Shown here in pieces: positions 1 through 8,515 of a stretch of DNA of 64,000 nt. Positions within the stretch are counted from its first letter, which is position 1; each line of letters starts with the position of its first letter. The notes under the pieces were generated by a model. It made no database searches, had not been told where the DNA came from, and saw nothing but the letters and a program-made list of their open reading frames with translations. The position numbers were made by a program, and so were the translations under genes. The stretch is from Prescottella agglutinans. Its GTDB lineage: Bacteria; Actinomycetota; Actinomycetes; Mycobacteriales; Mycobacteriaceae. The DNA lies in NCBI RefSeq assembly GCF_004011865.1, contig NZ_RKLP01000010.1, positions 213,193 to 277,192 of the forward strand, read 5' to 3'.

Positions 1-936
1 GACGAAATGGCGGACGGTGCCACCATTTCGATCGATCGCACTGCCGTTCCGGTGGAGTGGGACGAGATCAAGACCGAGCTGACGAAGCTCTCCACGGCGC
101 TCGGGCCGGATGCGTTCGACGAGCAGGGGTCGCTGGCCCGATTCATCGACACGGCCGGCGCGAACCTCGAAGGGAACGGTGACGCGCTGCGGCAGACGCT
201 GCGCGAGCTCTCGGACACGATGCGCACCCTGTCCGAGGGGCGTACCGACCTGTTCTCGACCATCCGGAACCTGCAGGCGTTCGTGTCGGCGCTGTCCTCC
301 AGCAACCAGCAGATCGTCCAGTTCGGTGGCCGACTCGCCTCGGTGTCGGATCTGCTCGCGAGCAGTTCCGACGAATTGGGGACCGCGCTCAGCGACCTCA
401 ACCTCGCGGTGGGCGACGTGCAGCGCTTCGTCGCGGACAACCGTGACGGGCTCTCGGAGTCGGTGCAGCGCCTCGCCGATGCAACCCAGGTTCTGGCGGA
501 CAAGCGCCCGGAGATCGAGCGCGTCCTGCACGCGGGCCCGACCTCGCTCGCGAACTTCTACCAGATCTACAAGCCCAAGCAGGGAAGCCTGACCGGCGCG
601 ATTGCACTGAGCAACTTCCGAAACCCGGTGAACTGGATCTGCGGTTCCATCGAGGCCGCGGCAACATCCACGGCCGAACGCAGCGCAGATCTGTGCAAGC
701 AGCAGCTGGGGCCCGTCCTCGAATCGATGACCATGAACTATCCGCCGATCATGACGAACCCCGCCATCGGCGAATTCGCGCTGCCCGGTGACGTCGAGTT
801 CACAGAGCCCGGACTCGAGCAGGCGGCGGCCGGCGGTGCGCCCGTTTCCGCCGTCAAGAGTCCGCTCGACGCGGCGCCCACTGCGACGGTGCCGAAGGAC
901 CTGACCGGACTGATGCAGCCAGGAGGTGGACGATGA
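1..936 (+). CDS. mce4D: MceD-type substrate-binding protein of an mce4 operon, C-terminal part (5' end outside window)
   Basis: This is the C-terminal 311 codons of an Mce family protein. The frame is open from base 1, so the ATG at 7 is internal rather than the start. The visible part is the helical, coiled-coil-like region that follows the MlaD/MCE domain, with long stretches of polar heptads up to about residue 190. A conserved Mce C-terminal block with two cysteines (NWICGS and ADLCKQ) follows, then a loose Pro/Ala tail. Mce proteins form hexameric needle-like tunnels that carry lipids to an ABC-type YrbE permease; mce4 systems import cholesterol and other steroids in Rhodococcus and Mycobacterium. 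The position before an Mce lipoprotein (E) and a final Mce protein (F) makes this subunit D. It overlaps the next gene by four bases (ATGA). The mce4 assignment rests on the neighbouring otsA, as in M. tuberculosis. Confidence 0.85.
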   Translation, partial: DEMADGATISIDRTAVPVEWDEIKTELTKLSTALGPDAFDEQGSLARFIDTAGANLEGNGDALRQTLRELSDTMRTLSEGRTDLFSTIRNLQAFVSALSSSNQQIVQFGGRLASVSDLLASSSDELGTALSDLNLAVGDVQRFVADNRDGLSESVQRLADATQVLADKRPEIERVLHAGPTSLANFYQIYKPKQGSLTGAIALSNFRNPVNWICGSIEAAATSTAERSADLCKQQLGPVLESMTMNYPPIMTNPAIGEFALPGDVEFTEPGLEQAAAGGAPVSAVKSPLDAAPTATVPKDLTGLMQPGGGR

Positions 937-2165
937 CCAGATTGTCGACGGCCCGCCGGGTCGGCCTCACTGCGGGCCTACTCTCCGCGGCCTTGGTGCT
1001 CTCCGGTTGCGAGTGGTCGGGATTGAATTCCGTATCGTTGCCCGGTACCGAGGGGCGCGGTGACGGCGCCTACGAGGTCGGGATCCAGATGCCGAACGTG
1101 ACCACGCTGACCGAGAACTCGCCGGTCCTCGTGGACGACGTGACGGTGGGCAGTGTGTCGAAGATCGAGGTCCAGGACTGGCATGCGCTGGTCACCGTTT
1201 CGCTCAACGGGGACGTCGATCTTCCGGAGAACTCGACCGCCAAGATCGGGCAGACCAGCCTGCTCGGTTCGGCGCACGTGGCGTTGGCTCCACCGGTGGG
1301 GGAGGCTCCGAAGGGCAAGCTTGCCGACGGTGACGTGATTCCGCTCGATCGCGCGGGCGTCTACCCGACGACCGAACAGACGCTGTCGTCGCTGTCGGTG
1401 GTGCTCAACGGTGGTGGGCTGGCGCAGTTGCAGGACATCACGTCGGAGCTGAACAAGGCATTGGACGGCCGCGAGGACGCGGTGCGAGACCTGCTGCCGC
1501 AGTTGGACACCCTCGTCGGTAGCCTCGATCGGCAGCGCAACGAGATCGTGTCGGCCATGGAGGGGATCAACCGTCTGGCGGATACCGCTGCGAAGCAGAC
1601 GGACACCATCTCGAACGCGTTGGACGCGATCCCGCCGGCGCTCGAGGTGCTGGTCGATCAGCGGCAGGACATCACCAACGCGATGGTGTCGCTCGGCCAG
1701 CTGAGCGATGTCGCGAACAGGCTGATCCAGGAGAGCGGCGACGACTTCGCGACGAACGTCCGCGCGCTCGTCCCGACGTTGTCGGCGCTGGCGAACTCGG
1801 GCGAGAGCCTCACCCAGGTTCTCGGCGTGCTGCTGACATTCCCGTTCCCCCAGGCCGGTATCAACAACGTCATCCGCGGCGACTACGCGAACCTCGGTAT
1901 GACGATCGATCTCACGGTGCCCCGACTGGAGCTGAACTTCCTGTCGGGCACGCCGATGGGAGCACGACTCGGCAGCCCCGAAGGCATCCTGGCGAAGGAT
2001 GCGGGCGTGGCGGGCGAGGCGCAGGATCCGCTGCGCGCTCCGCTGCAGACACCAGCCGCGAAGCCCTCCGACGAGCCGAAACCGGCTGCGGGCGGCGGGA
2101 TCCAGATTCCGGGCTTGCCCCCGATCAACATTCCAGGCCTACCGTTGGGGGAGCCGGCACCATGA
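933..2165 (+). CDS. mce4E: MceE lipoprotein of the mce4 steroid-import operon
   Basis: This 410-residue Mce protein has a lipoprotein signal: a positively charged start, a hydrophobic stretch, and the lipobox L23-S-G-C26, where Cys26 would be lipidated. The MCE/MlaD domain follows at about residues 45-125, with motifs such as PVLVDDVTVG and SAHVAL. A long helical region comes next (about 140-300), then a Pro/Gly-rich C-terminal tail. The E subunit is the lipoprotein member of each mce operon (LprN in M. tuberculosis mce4) and anchors the transport tunnel at the membrane. The start overlaps the stop of the preceding gene in an ATGA, and a purine-rich GGAGGTGG sits just upstream. The stop overlaps the mceF start in the same way, so translation is probably coupled. 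Confidence 0.92.
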   Translation: MTRLSTARRVGLTAGLLSAALVLSGCEWSGLNSVSLPGTEGRGDGAYEVGIQMPNVTTLTENSPVLVDDVTVGSVSKIEVQDWHALVTVSLNGDVDLPENSTAKIGQTSLLGSAHVALAPPVGEAPKGKLADGDVIPLDRAGVYPTTEQTLSSLSVVLNGGGLAQLQDITSELNKALDGREDAVRDLLPQLDTLVGSLDRQRNEIVSAMEGINRLADTAAKQTDTISNALDAIPPALEVLVDQRQDITNAMVSLGQLSDVANRLIQESGDDFATNVRALVPTLSALANSGESLTQVLGVLLTFPFPQAGINNVIRGDYANLGMTIDLTVPRLELNFLSGTPMGARLGSPEGILAKDAGVAGEAQDPLRAPLQTPAAKPSDEPKPAAGGGIQIPGLPPINIPGLPLGEPAP

Positions 2166-3565
2166 TGCTCTCGAAGTTCGTCAAGGTTCAGTTGGTGATC
2201 TTCTCGATCCTGACTGTGATCGGTCTGGTCGTGATGGCCACACAGTACGTGCGGCTACAGGACATGGCCGGCATCGGGCGGTACGAGGTGACCGTCGAGC
2301 TGCCGTCGACGGGCGGCCTGTACCGCAACGCGAACGTCACCTACCGCGGAACCACGGTGGGCAAGGTGGAGGAGGTACGGCTCTCGGACACCGGCGTCGA
2401 GGCGGTACTCAACGTCAGCTCCGGCTATGACATCCCGGCGGACGTGAACGCCGACGTGCGGAGTGTGTCGGCGGTCGGTGAGCAGTTCGTCGACCTGGTC
2501 CCGCCGGAAGATTCGGACACCAGCGATCAGCTCGCGGGCGGCGACGTCATCCCGGTCAGCCGCACCAGCGTGCCGCAGGACGTCGGCGCGATGCTCGATC
2601 AGGCCGACCTGTTGTTGGCGAGCATCTCGGACACCAGGCTGCGGACGGTGGTCGACGAATCGTTCAAGGCGTTCAACGGCTCCGGACCGGACCTGCAGCG
2701 TCTGATCGACTCGGCCCGGTTGTTCGTCGAGGAGGCGAACAAGAACAGCGACGCCACCAAGACTCTCATCGACCAGGCGGGTCCGCTGCTCGACACCCAG
2801 GTGGTGAGCAGTGATGCAATCCGTTCGTGGACCCGGGATCTGGTGACGTTCACGAACCAGCTCCGGACGAGTGATCCGGATCTGCGGGCTGTGATCGAGA
2901 AGGGTCCGGGCGCCGCTGAGGAAGCGAATGCGCTTCTGCAGGACCTCCAACCGACGTTGCCGCTGCTGTTGGCAAATCTCGTCAGTGTCGGCGAGGTGGG
3001 CGTCATCTACAACGCGGGAATCGAGCAGATTCTCGTGCTGTACCCGCCGTTGACGGCTGCTCTGGCGACGGCTGCCGGCTCCGGGCCGGCGGAGGACGGT
3101 GCGCTCGTCAACTTCCATCTGGAGCTCAACGATCCACCGCCGTGCACCACGGGCTTCCTGCCGCCGGACCAGTGGCGATCGCCGGCGGACGAATCCCTGG
3201 TGGACACGCCTGGCGACCTGTTCTGCAAGGTCGCCCAGTCCGACCCGAATGCGATCCGTGGTGCACGCAACCTGCCGTGTATGGAGTACCCCGGCAGGCG
3301 TGGACCCACCCCGGACGCGTGTCGTGACGGCTACGTCCCGGAGGGCACCAATCCGTGGCAGGGTCCGCCTCAGCCGGTCGCTGCCGTGACCGACAAGCCG
3401 GTGCCGGGTCCCGTCACGACAGGTGCCACGACGGCGGCGCGTCGGTACGATCCGGTGACGGGCACGTACATCGGCCCCGACGGAAGGACTTACTCGCAGC
3501 CGAATCTCGGTGGCAACGCGGGTCAGTCGTTGGAGGATCTTATGAAGGGCCAGCAAGGGCGATGA
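2162..3565 (+). CDS. mce4F: MceF subunit of the mce4 steroid-import operon
   Basis: This 467-residue Mce protein opens with an uncleaved membrane anchor (VQLVIFSILTVIGLVVMA, about residues 9-26). The MCE domain follows (about 40-120, with YRNANVTYRG and VGEQFVDLVP), then a helical domain and a C-terminal region with several cysteines (around 330-385: PPCTTGF, DLFCK, LPCMEY, PDACRDG). The end is a low-complexity tail with a YDPVTGTYIGPDG motif typical of actinobacterial MceF proteins. It is the last of the six Mce proteins, and its start overlaps the mceE stop. It would form part of the periplasm-spanning channel for sterols. The stop overlaps the start of the next gene, an Mce-associated membrane protein. 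Confidence 0.92.
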   Translation: MMLSKFVKVQLVIFSILTVIGLVVMATQYVRLQDMAGIGRYEVTVELPSTGGLYRNANVTYRGTTVGKVEEVRLSDTGVEAVLNVSSGYDIPADVNADVRSVSAVGEQFVDLVPPEDSDTSDQLAGGDVIPVSRTSVPQDVGAMLDQADLLLASISDTRLRTVVDESFKAFNGSGPDLQRLIDSARLFVEEANKNSDATKTLIDQAGPLLDTQVVSSDAIRSWTRDLVTFTNQLRTSDPDLRAVIEKGPGAAEEANALLQDLQPTLPLLLANLVSVGEVGVIYNAGIEQILVLYPPLTAALATAAGSGPAEDGALVNFHLELNDPPPCTTGFLPPDQWRSPADESLVDTPGDLFCKVAQSDPNAIRGARNLPCMEYPGRRGPTPDACRDGYVPEGTNPWQGPPQPVAAVTDKPVPGPVTTGATTAARRYDPVTGTYIGPDGRTYSQPNLGGNAGQSLEDLMKGQQGR

Positions 3566-4371
3566 CGATCGACAAGGCTGCCGAACGCGAGGTCGGCGGG
3601 CGGCAGGCCCGCCGACGTGCCTCGCGTCCGGCGGGCCCCTCCGGGGCCGAGCCGACCAGTTCGGAAGTGACCACACCGGCAACCCCGGCGCCGACGGCGC
3701 CCCTGCCGGAGCCCGAGGGGGTGTCGGTGACGGCGGCACCTCCGGCGCCACCGCGGTACGACGCGGTCCGGACGCCCGACACGCCCCCGGCCGCGGCGGG
3801 GGTGCCCGACGCGGCCGAGGAGACGGCGTCGCCGGTGGTCGAGGCCGATGCCTCGGCCGGTGCGGACTCGGACGAACCGCCGACGAAGCCCTCGAAGGCA
3901 CAACTGATCCTGGGTGTGCTGGCGGGCGTCGTGATCGTGGCCCTCGTCGCCGCCATCACCGTTCTCCTGATCGATCGCAAGCAGGCCTCCGACCTGGCGG
4001 CGGAGCGGGCGAAGTACGTGGACATCGCCCGCGCCACGGCGATCAACATCAGTACGCTGCGGTCGGATTCGGCCAAGGAAGACCTCGACAAGCTGTTCGA
4101 GGGCACGACCGGCCCGCTGCGTGCCGACCTCGATGCCCGGCTGGACGACTTTGCAGGTGTGGTCTCCAAGCTGAACGTGAGCACGACCGGAGAGGTCGTG
4201 GAGGCCGGGTTGGAGAGCGAAGCCGGCAACTGCAAGACCTCGCTCGTCGCGGTGAAGGCGAATCAGAAGAACGCCGACGAGGCGCCGGTGGACAAGTCGT
4301 TCCGGCTGCGTGTGGTGATCTGTGACGAGGGCGGCAAGCTGCTCGCATCGAATGTGGAGTTCGTGCCGTGA
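3562..4371 (+). CDS. Mce-associated membrane protein (first of two)
   Basis: This 269-residue protein starts at the ATG that overlaps the mceF stop; longer in-frame starts inside mceF look non-coding and were rejected. Residues 1 to about 110 are a disordered Arg-, Pro-, Ala- and acid-rich cytoplasmic region. One transmembrane helix follows (LILGVLAGVVIVALVAAITV, about 115-135) and then an extracytoplasmic alpha/beta domain of about 130 residues. This is the layout of Mam/Mas proteins encoded after mce4F (Rv3493c in M. tuberculosis; mam4A in Rhodococcus), which are thought to stabilise the Mce complex. The molecular role is not visible from the sequence. It overlaps the next gene by four bases (GTGA). 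Confidence 0.85.
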   Translation: MTIDKAAEREVGGRQARRRASRPAGPSGAEPTSSEVTTPATPAPTAPLPEPEGVSVTAAPPAPPRYDAVRTPDTPPAAAGVPDAAEETASPVVEADASAGADSDEPPTKPSKAQLILGVLAGVVIVALVAAITVLLIDRKQASDLAAERAKYVDIARATAINISTLRSDSAKEDLDKLFEGTTGPLRADLDARLDDFAGVVSKLNVSTTGEVVEAGLESEAGNCKTSLVAVKANQKNADEAPVDKSFRLRVVICDEGGKLLASNVEFVP

Positions 4372-4874
4372 AAAGTAATGTGACGCAACTGCAGAAGATC
4401 CTGACGATCGTCGTCGCTGTCACGATCGTGGCGCTGGCGGGTGTGGCCGGTTGGTTGTACTGGGGCCCGGGTGGGATGCGTGAGACCGAGGCGACGGAGC
4501 AGGCGCGCAGCGAGGTTCTCGACGTCGTCGACGGCAAGGTGGTCGCGATGCTCGCCTACAACCACAACACCGCTCAGGACCAGTTGCACGCGGCCGCAGA
4601 CGGACTCACCGACGGATACAAGACCGAGTACCTCAAGTTGGTCGACGAGACCATCGCCCCCGGTGCGAAGGAGAAGGCCATCGACGTCCAGGTGACGTCG
4701 TCGGCCAAGTCGGTGGTCGAGGCGAGCCCGGACCGCGTCGTCACCTTGCTCTACCTCAACCAGATCACCACGAGTTCCGAGTCGCCGGAGGCCGTCAGCA
4801 GCGGCAGTCGTGTGCGGGTCGAGATGGTCAGGGACGGCGACGACTGGCTGATCAACTGGCTGACGCCGATCTGA
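4368..4874 (+). CDS. Mce-associated membrane protein (second of two)
   Basis: This 168-residue protein starts at GTG, overlapping the previous stop. It has a short cytoplasmic N-terminus, one transmembrane helix (ILTIVVAVTIVALAGVAGWL, about residues 10-30) and an extracytoplasmic domain resembling that of the preceding protein: a region around residues 45-110 rich in Glu/Lys, and a final beta-rich part ending in DDWLINWLTPI. It corresponds by position to Rv3492c, the last mce4 gene. It closes the operon, and a strong hairpin follows 25 bases after the stop. Confidence 0.85.
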   Translation: MKSNVTQLQKILTIVVAVTIVALAGVAGWLYWGPGGMRETEATEQARSEVLDVVDGKVVAMLAYNHNTAQDQLHAAADGLTDGYKTEYLKLVDETIAPGAKEKAIDVQVTSSAKSVVEASPDRVVTLLYLNQITTSSESPEAVSSGSRVRVEMVRDGDDWLINWLTPI

Positions 4875-4898
4875 TCGAGATCTGCCCCCCGGAACCGA

Positions 4899-4929
4899 AA
4901 TGGGCTCCCGCGCAACGCGGGAGCCCATT
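4899..4929. terminator. Convergent hairpin terminator between mce4 operon and otsA
   Basis: A 14-bp perfect stem (AATGGGCTCCCGCG and its complement) closes a CAA loop. It lies between the stop of the last mce4 gene (4874) and the stop of otsA on the other strand (4948), so it can end transcription from both sides. The 3' T-tract is weak on both strands, as is common in actinobacteria. Confidence 0.85.
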
Positions 4930-4947
4930 GTCGTTCTCTGGCTGCGG

Positions 4948-6477
4948 CTACTCGGCGAACTCGCTGTCCGGCGGCAGGAGTGCCGATCCGGCGACGCCCT
5001 GCTGGTCGAGGGCGTCGAGGAAGGAGCGGGCCCAACGGTCCACGTCGTGGGCGAGGACCTGGCGGCGCAGGGCGCGCATGTGGCGTCGGCCGTCCTCCCG
5101 GTTCTGGTTCAGTGCTTCCTCCATCTTGTCCTTGACGTCGTCGAGGTCGTGGGGGTTGCACAGGAAGGCCTGGCGGAGTTCGGCTGCGGCGCCGGTGAAT
5201 TCGCTCAGCAGCAGTGCGCCGCCGAGGTCGCTGCGGCAGGCCACGTATTCCTTGGCGACGAGGTTCATGCCGTCGCGCAGCGGTGTCACAAGCATGACGT
5301 CGGCGGCGACGAAGAACGCGATGAGATCGTCGCGTCCGATGGGGCGGTGGATGTAGTGCACCACCGGCCGGCCCACCTCGGCGTACTCGCCGTTGATGCG
5401 GCTGACGGTCTGCTCGATCGCACCGCGCATCTGCACGTAGCTCTCGACGCGTTCGCGGCTCGGTGTGGCGAGCTGGACCATGACGGTGTCGGCCGGGTCG
5501 ACGCGACCCTCCTGGAGGAGTTCGTACAGCGCGTCGAGGCGGACGTCGATGCCCTTGGTGTAGTCGAGGCGGTCGACGCCCAGCATGATGTGCTTGGGGT
5601 TACCGAGTTCCTTTCGGATCTGCTTGGCGCGGTCCCGAATCGACTTGCGGCGCGACAACTCGTCGAGCTTGCCGGAGTCGATGGAGATCGGGAAGGCGCC
5701 GACGCGGACCGTGCGGAATCCGACCTGCACGATGCCCAGCTTGGAGCGGACACCGACGGTGCCGCGTGAGGTCTGCTGGCCGGCGAGGCGGCGGGCCAGG
5801 AACATGAAGTTCTGTGCGCCGCCGGGGAGGTGGAAGCCGATGAGGTCGGCGCCGAGCAGGCCCTCGACGATCTCGCGTCGCCACGGCATCTGCATGAACA
5901 GCTCGACCGGTGGGAACGGGATGTGCAGGAAGAAGCCGATGGTGAGATCGGGGCGCAGCATCCGCAGCATCTTGGGGACCAGCTGCAGCTGGTAGTCCTG
6001 GATCCACACCGTCGCGCCCTGGGCGGCGGCCTTGGAGGTGGCCTCGGCGAACCGACGGTTCACCTCGACGTACGCGTTCCACCACTCGCGCCGATACTCC
6101 GGCTTGACGATGACATCGTGGTAGAGCGGCCACAGGGTGGCGTTGGAGAAGCCCTCGTAGTAGTCCGCGACCTCCTGGGCGCTCAGCGGCACCGGGTAGA
6201 GGTCGAGACCGTCCTCGACGATCGGGTCGAGGTCGACGTCCGCGACACCGGGCCAGCCCACCCACGCGCCCTTGTTGCTACGCAGGATCGGCTCGAGGGC
6301 GGTGACGAGCCCGCCGGGGCTACGCTTCCAGCGGGTCGTGCCGTCGGGCAGTTTCTCGAGATCGACAGGCAATCGGTTCGCGACGACGACGAAGTTGGAA
6401 CCGGGAAGACTGGCGCCGTCGGAATCCGCGCCCACCTCGCCCTCGGAACTCGTCGATGATTCCGAGCGCGCAGCCAC
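4948..6477 (-). CDS. otsA: Alpha,alpha-trehalose-phosphate synthase (UDP-forming), GT20 family
   Basis: This 509-residue protein makes trehalose 6-phosphate from a nucleotide-activated glucose and glucose 6-phosphate, the first step of the OtsA-OtsB trehalose pathway in the cytoplasm. It shows the GT20 hallmarks in order: VVANRLPVD near residue 32, the sugar-loop region SPGGLVTAL near 55, WVGWPG near 73, FLHIPFP near 183, [11 protein letters not shown] near 298 and [13 protein letters not shown] near 400. The start is GTG at 6477, after a short acidic N-terminal extension. Trehalose is a compatible solute and a component of mycolate glycolipids. Lying next to the mce4 operon matches the arrangement in M. 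tuberculosis (Rv3490 by Rv3492c-Rv3501c). Confidence 0.95.
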   Translation of the reverse strand: MAARSESSTSSEGEVGADSDGASLPGSNFVVVANRLPVDLEKLPDGTTRWKRSPGGLVTALEPILRSNKGAWVGWPGVADVDLDPIVEDGLDLYPVPLSAQEVADYYEGFSNATLWPLYHDVIVKPEYRREWWNAYVEVNRRFAEATSKAAAQGATVWIQDYQLQLVPKMLRMLRPDLTIGFFLHIPFPPVELFMQMPWRREIVEGLLGADLIGFHLPGGAQNFMFLARRLAGQQTSRGTVGVRSKLGIVQVGFRTVRVGAFPISIDSGKLDELSRRKSIRDRAKQIRKELGNPKHIMLGVDRLDYTKGIDVRLDALYELLQEGRVDPADTVMVQLATPSRERVESYVQMRGAIEQTVSRINGEYAEVGRPVVHYIHRPIGRDDLIAFFVAADVMLVTPLRDGMNLVAKEYVACRSDLGGALLLSEFTGAAAELRQAFLCNPHDLDDVKDKMEEALNQNREDGRRHMRALRRQVLAHDVDRWARSFLDALDQQGVAGSALLPPDSEFAE

Positions 6478-6508
6478 GGATCTCCTTACCTTTCCCTGTC
6501 GGTGTTCG

Positions 6509-6682
6509 TCAGTCGAGCTTGGTGTTCGGGCCGATGCCGAGCATCGAGAGCAGCATCCGGCATTCGTCGGCGTCGGTGGCGTACGCAGCGACGACGCGCT
6601 GGGCCTGCCGGGCAGTCTCGTCGGCTACGGGCTCGAGGTCCTCGTCCGCGATGTCGTTCTCGGTGGTCGTCTTCGCGGCCAT
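6509..6682 (-). CDS. Small conserved protein upstream of otsA (Rv3489-like by position)
   Basis: This 57-residue protein (starting [18 protein letters not shown], ending IGPNTKLD) is read in the same direction as otsA, 31 bases upstream of it. It has a good ribosome binding site (GGAAGGAACAAG before the ATG). The sequence is acidic at the N-terminus, with one predicted helix (about residues 22-40) that contains a single Cys. The other frame through this interval gives an Arg-rich product typical of a shadow reading. M. tuberculosis has an unnamed small gene, Rv3489, in the same place, which supports a real gene. The function is unknown; a link to trehalose synthesis is only inferred from the shared transcript. 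Confidence 0.75.
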   Translation of the reverse strand: MAAKTTTENDIADEDLEPVADETARQAQRVVAAYATDADECRMLLSMLGIGPNTKLD

Positions 6683-6774
6683 CTTGTTCCTTCCGGGCTT
6701 GCACTATTTCGGCGCAGGTAGTTCTTACTGCGACTCTATGAGAACCGCCCCGGTAAGCGCCACTCACCATCCGG

Positions 6775-6793
6775 TTAGGGTCTACTTACCTAA
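6775..6793. promoter_or_regulatory. IdeR-type iron box upstream of the ABC exporter genes
   Basis: TTAGGGTCTACTTACCTAA matches the mycobacterial IdeR consensus TTAGGTTAGGCTAACCTAA at 14 of 19 positions, with both outer half-sites (TTAGG and CCTAA) perfect. It ends 24 bases before the start of the first ABC gene, where a repressor would block transcription when iron is plentiful. The small gene upstream of otsA is read away from it and could also be affected. Confidence 0.8.
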
Positions 6794-6817
6794 CTGGATT
6801 CGAGGGCTGGAGGATCG

Positions 6818-8515
6818 ATGGCCGGTGGTATCGCGGTTCTGCGGCGGACACTCGCACGCAACCGCGCGCGTTTGTTCGCGGGCACGGTCCTGGTGAGCGT
6901 GCACCAGGTCGCGGAAACCGCGGTGCCGATCGCCATCGGTGTCATCGTCGACCGCGCCGTCGAGACCGGTGACGCCACGGCGCTCGCGGTGTGGCTGTCG
7001 GCGCTGGCCGTCCTGTTCGTCGTGTTGACGTCGTCGTGGCGCATCGGCGCGCGGTTCATCGTGGCCGCGGTCCAGCAGGAGGCGCACCGGCTGCGCGTCG
7101 AGGTCGCCGGCCGGATCCTCGATCCGCGCGGCGTCCGCACCGACCTGCGGGCCGGTGAACTGTTGACGGTCTCGACCTCGGACGCCGACAAGGAGGCGTG
7201 GATCCTCGACGTCGTGCCGCGGGTCGCGGCCGCGCTGACCGCGCTGATCGCGTCGGCGATCGCGCTGCTGTGGATCGACGTCCCGCTCGGCCTCGCGGTG
7301 CTGATCGGTACCCCGGTGATGCTCGGGCTGCTGCAGCTCGCGGCGCCGCTGATCACCCGGCGTGCGACGGCGCAGCAGGAGACGTCGGCGCGGGCGGCCG
7401 GCATGGCGACCGATCTGGTGAGCGGATTGCGCCCGCTGCGCGGCATCGGGGCCGAGGAGACCGCGGCGCGACGCTACCGGGACGTCAGCCGCGACGCGCT
7501 CGCCGCGACGATGCGGGCCGCGAAGGCGACGGGTATGTTCGTCGGGGTGTCGATGACGGTGAGCGCGCTGCTCGCGGTCTCGGTCGCGGGGTTCGCCGGC
7601 TGGTTCGCGCTGGACGGGCGGATCTCGGTGGGCGAGCTCATCACCGTCGTGGGTCTGTCGCAGTTCCTCGTGGAACCGCTCGGCATGCTGGCGCGCGTGC
7701 CAGGCCTGTACGCGAACGCGCGGGCGTCGGCGGACCGGCTCGCCCTCGTGCTCGACGCCGAGCCGCTGCTGCCCGAGGGGACGTCGGTGCCGTCGGGCGC
7801 GAGCGACGTGGAGTTGCGGTCGGTCGCGTACCGGTCGCTCGACGACGTCAGCCTCAGCGTGACGCCGGGCGAGCTGCTCGGGGTCGTCGCGTACCGGCCG
7901 GAGGACGCCGAGGCGCTGGCCGAGGTGCTGTCCGGGCAGGTGCCGCCCGACCGGTACGGGGGAGAGGTCCGGATCGGCGGCGTCGCGTCGGCCGCCCTCG
8001 GGCTCACGCACGCGCGCCGGACGATGCTGGTGGAACCGCACCACACCGACCTGTTCGCCGGAACTGTCCACTCCAATGTCACGGCTGGCGCGCCGGACGC
8101 CGACCACGGTGCGGTGCAGCGGGTCCTGACGGCGTCGGCTGCGGTGGACGTCGTCGACGCGCATCCCGCGGGGCTCGACCACGAGGTCACCGACCGCGGG
8201 GCCAGCCTGTCCGGCGGGCAGCGCCAGCGCGTCGCGCTCGCCCGCGCGCTGGCCGCGCAGGCGCCGGTGATGGTGCTGCACGATCCCACCACGGCCGTCG
8301 ACGCGGTCACCGAGCACGCCATCGCCGAGGGCATCGCGTCCGCGCGGCACGGTGACGAGCGCGCCCACTCGACGGTGCTCATCACCAGCAGCCCCGCGCT
8401 GCTGGCGGTGACGGACCGGGTCGTGGTCCTGGTCGACGGCCGGGTGGCCGCCGAGGGCACCCACGCCGACCTGTCGGCCACCGACGTGAACTACCGGAAG
8501 GCGGTGCTGCGATGA
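6818..8515 (+). CDS. ABC exporter half-transporter with degenerate ATPase site (heterodimer subunit 1)
   Basis: This 565-residue protein has an N-terminal six-helix membrane domain (about 1-310) and a C-terminal nucleotide-binding domain. The NBD is unusual. The Walker A region (about 355-364, GVVAYRPEDA) has no GxxGxGKS/T. The Q-loop position reads VEPHH. Walker B reads VMVLHDP, so His488 stands at the Walker B aspartate position and Asp489 replaces the catalytic Glu. The H-loop reads LITSS. The signature LSGGQ (464-468) is intact. The partner encoded next has the opposite pattern, so one functional ATP site would form from this signature and the partner's Walker motifs. The GGAGG ribosome site and IdeR-type box upstream suggest iron-regulated export, most simply of the siderophore made nearby. 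The substrate is inferred. Confidence 0.9.
   Translation: MAGGIAVLRRTLARNRARLFAGTVLVSVHQVAETAVPIAIGVIVDRAVETGDATALAVWLSALAVLFVVLTSSWRIGARFIVAAVQQEAHRLRVEVAGRILDPRGVRTDLRAGELLTVSTSDADKEAWILDVVPRVAAALTALIASAIALLWIDVPLGLAVLIGTPVMLGLLQLAAPLITRRATAQQETSARAAGMATDLVSGLRPLRGIGAEETAARRYRDVSRDALAATMRAAKATGMFVGVSMTVSALLAVSVAGFAGWFALDGRISVGELITVVGLSQFLVEPLGMLARVPGLYANARASADRLALVLDAEPLLPEGTSVPSGASDVELRSVAYRSLDDVSLSVTPGELLGVVAYRPEDAEALAEVLSGQVPPDRYGGEVRIGGVASAALGLTHARRTMLVEPHHTDLFAGTVHSNVTAGAPDADHGAVQRVLTASAAVDVVDAHPAGLDHEVTDRGASLSGGQRQRVALARALAAQAPVMVLHDPTTAVDAVTEHAIAEGIASARHGDERAHSTVLITSSPALLAVTDRVVVLVDGRVAAEGTHADLSATDVNYRKAVLR

Noticed and set aside
2255..3901. Long minus-strand ORF opposite mceF (548 codons)
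   Set aside because: Its product is Arg/His/Pro-rich without domains, as expected for a reading antisense to a high-GC gene.
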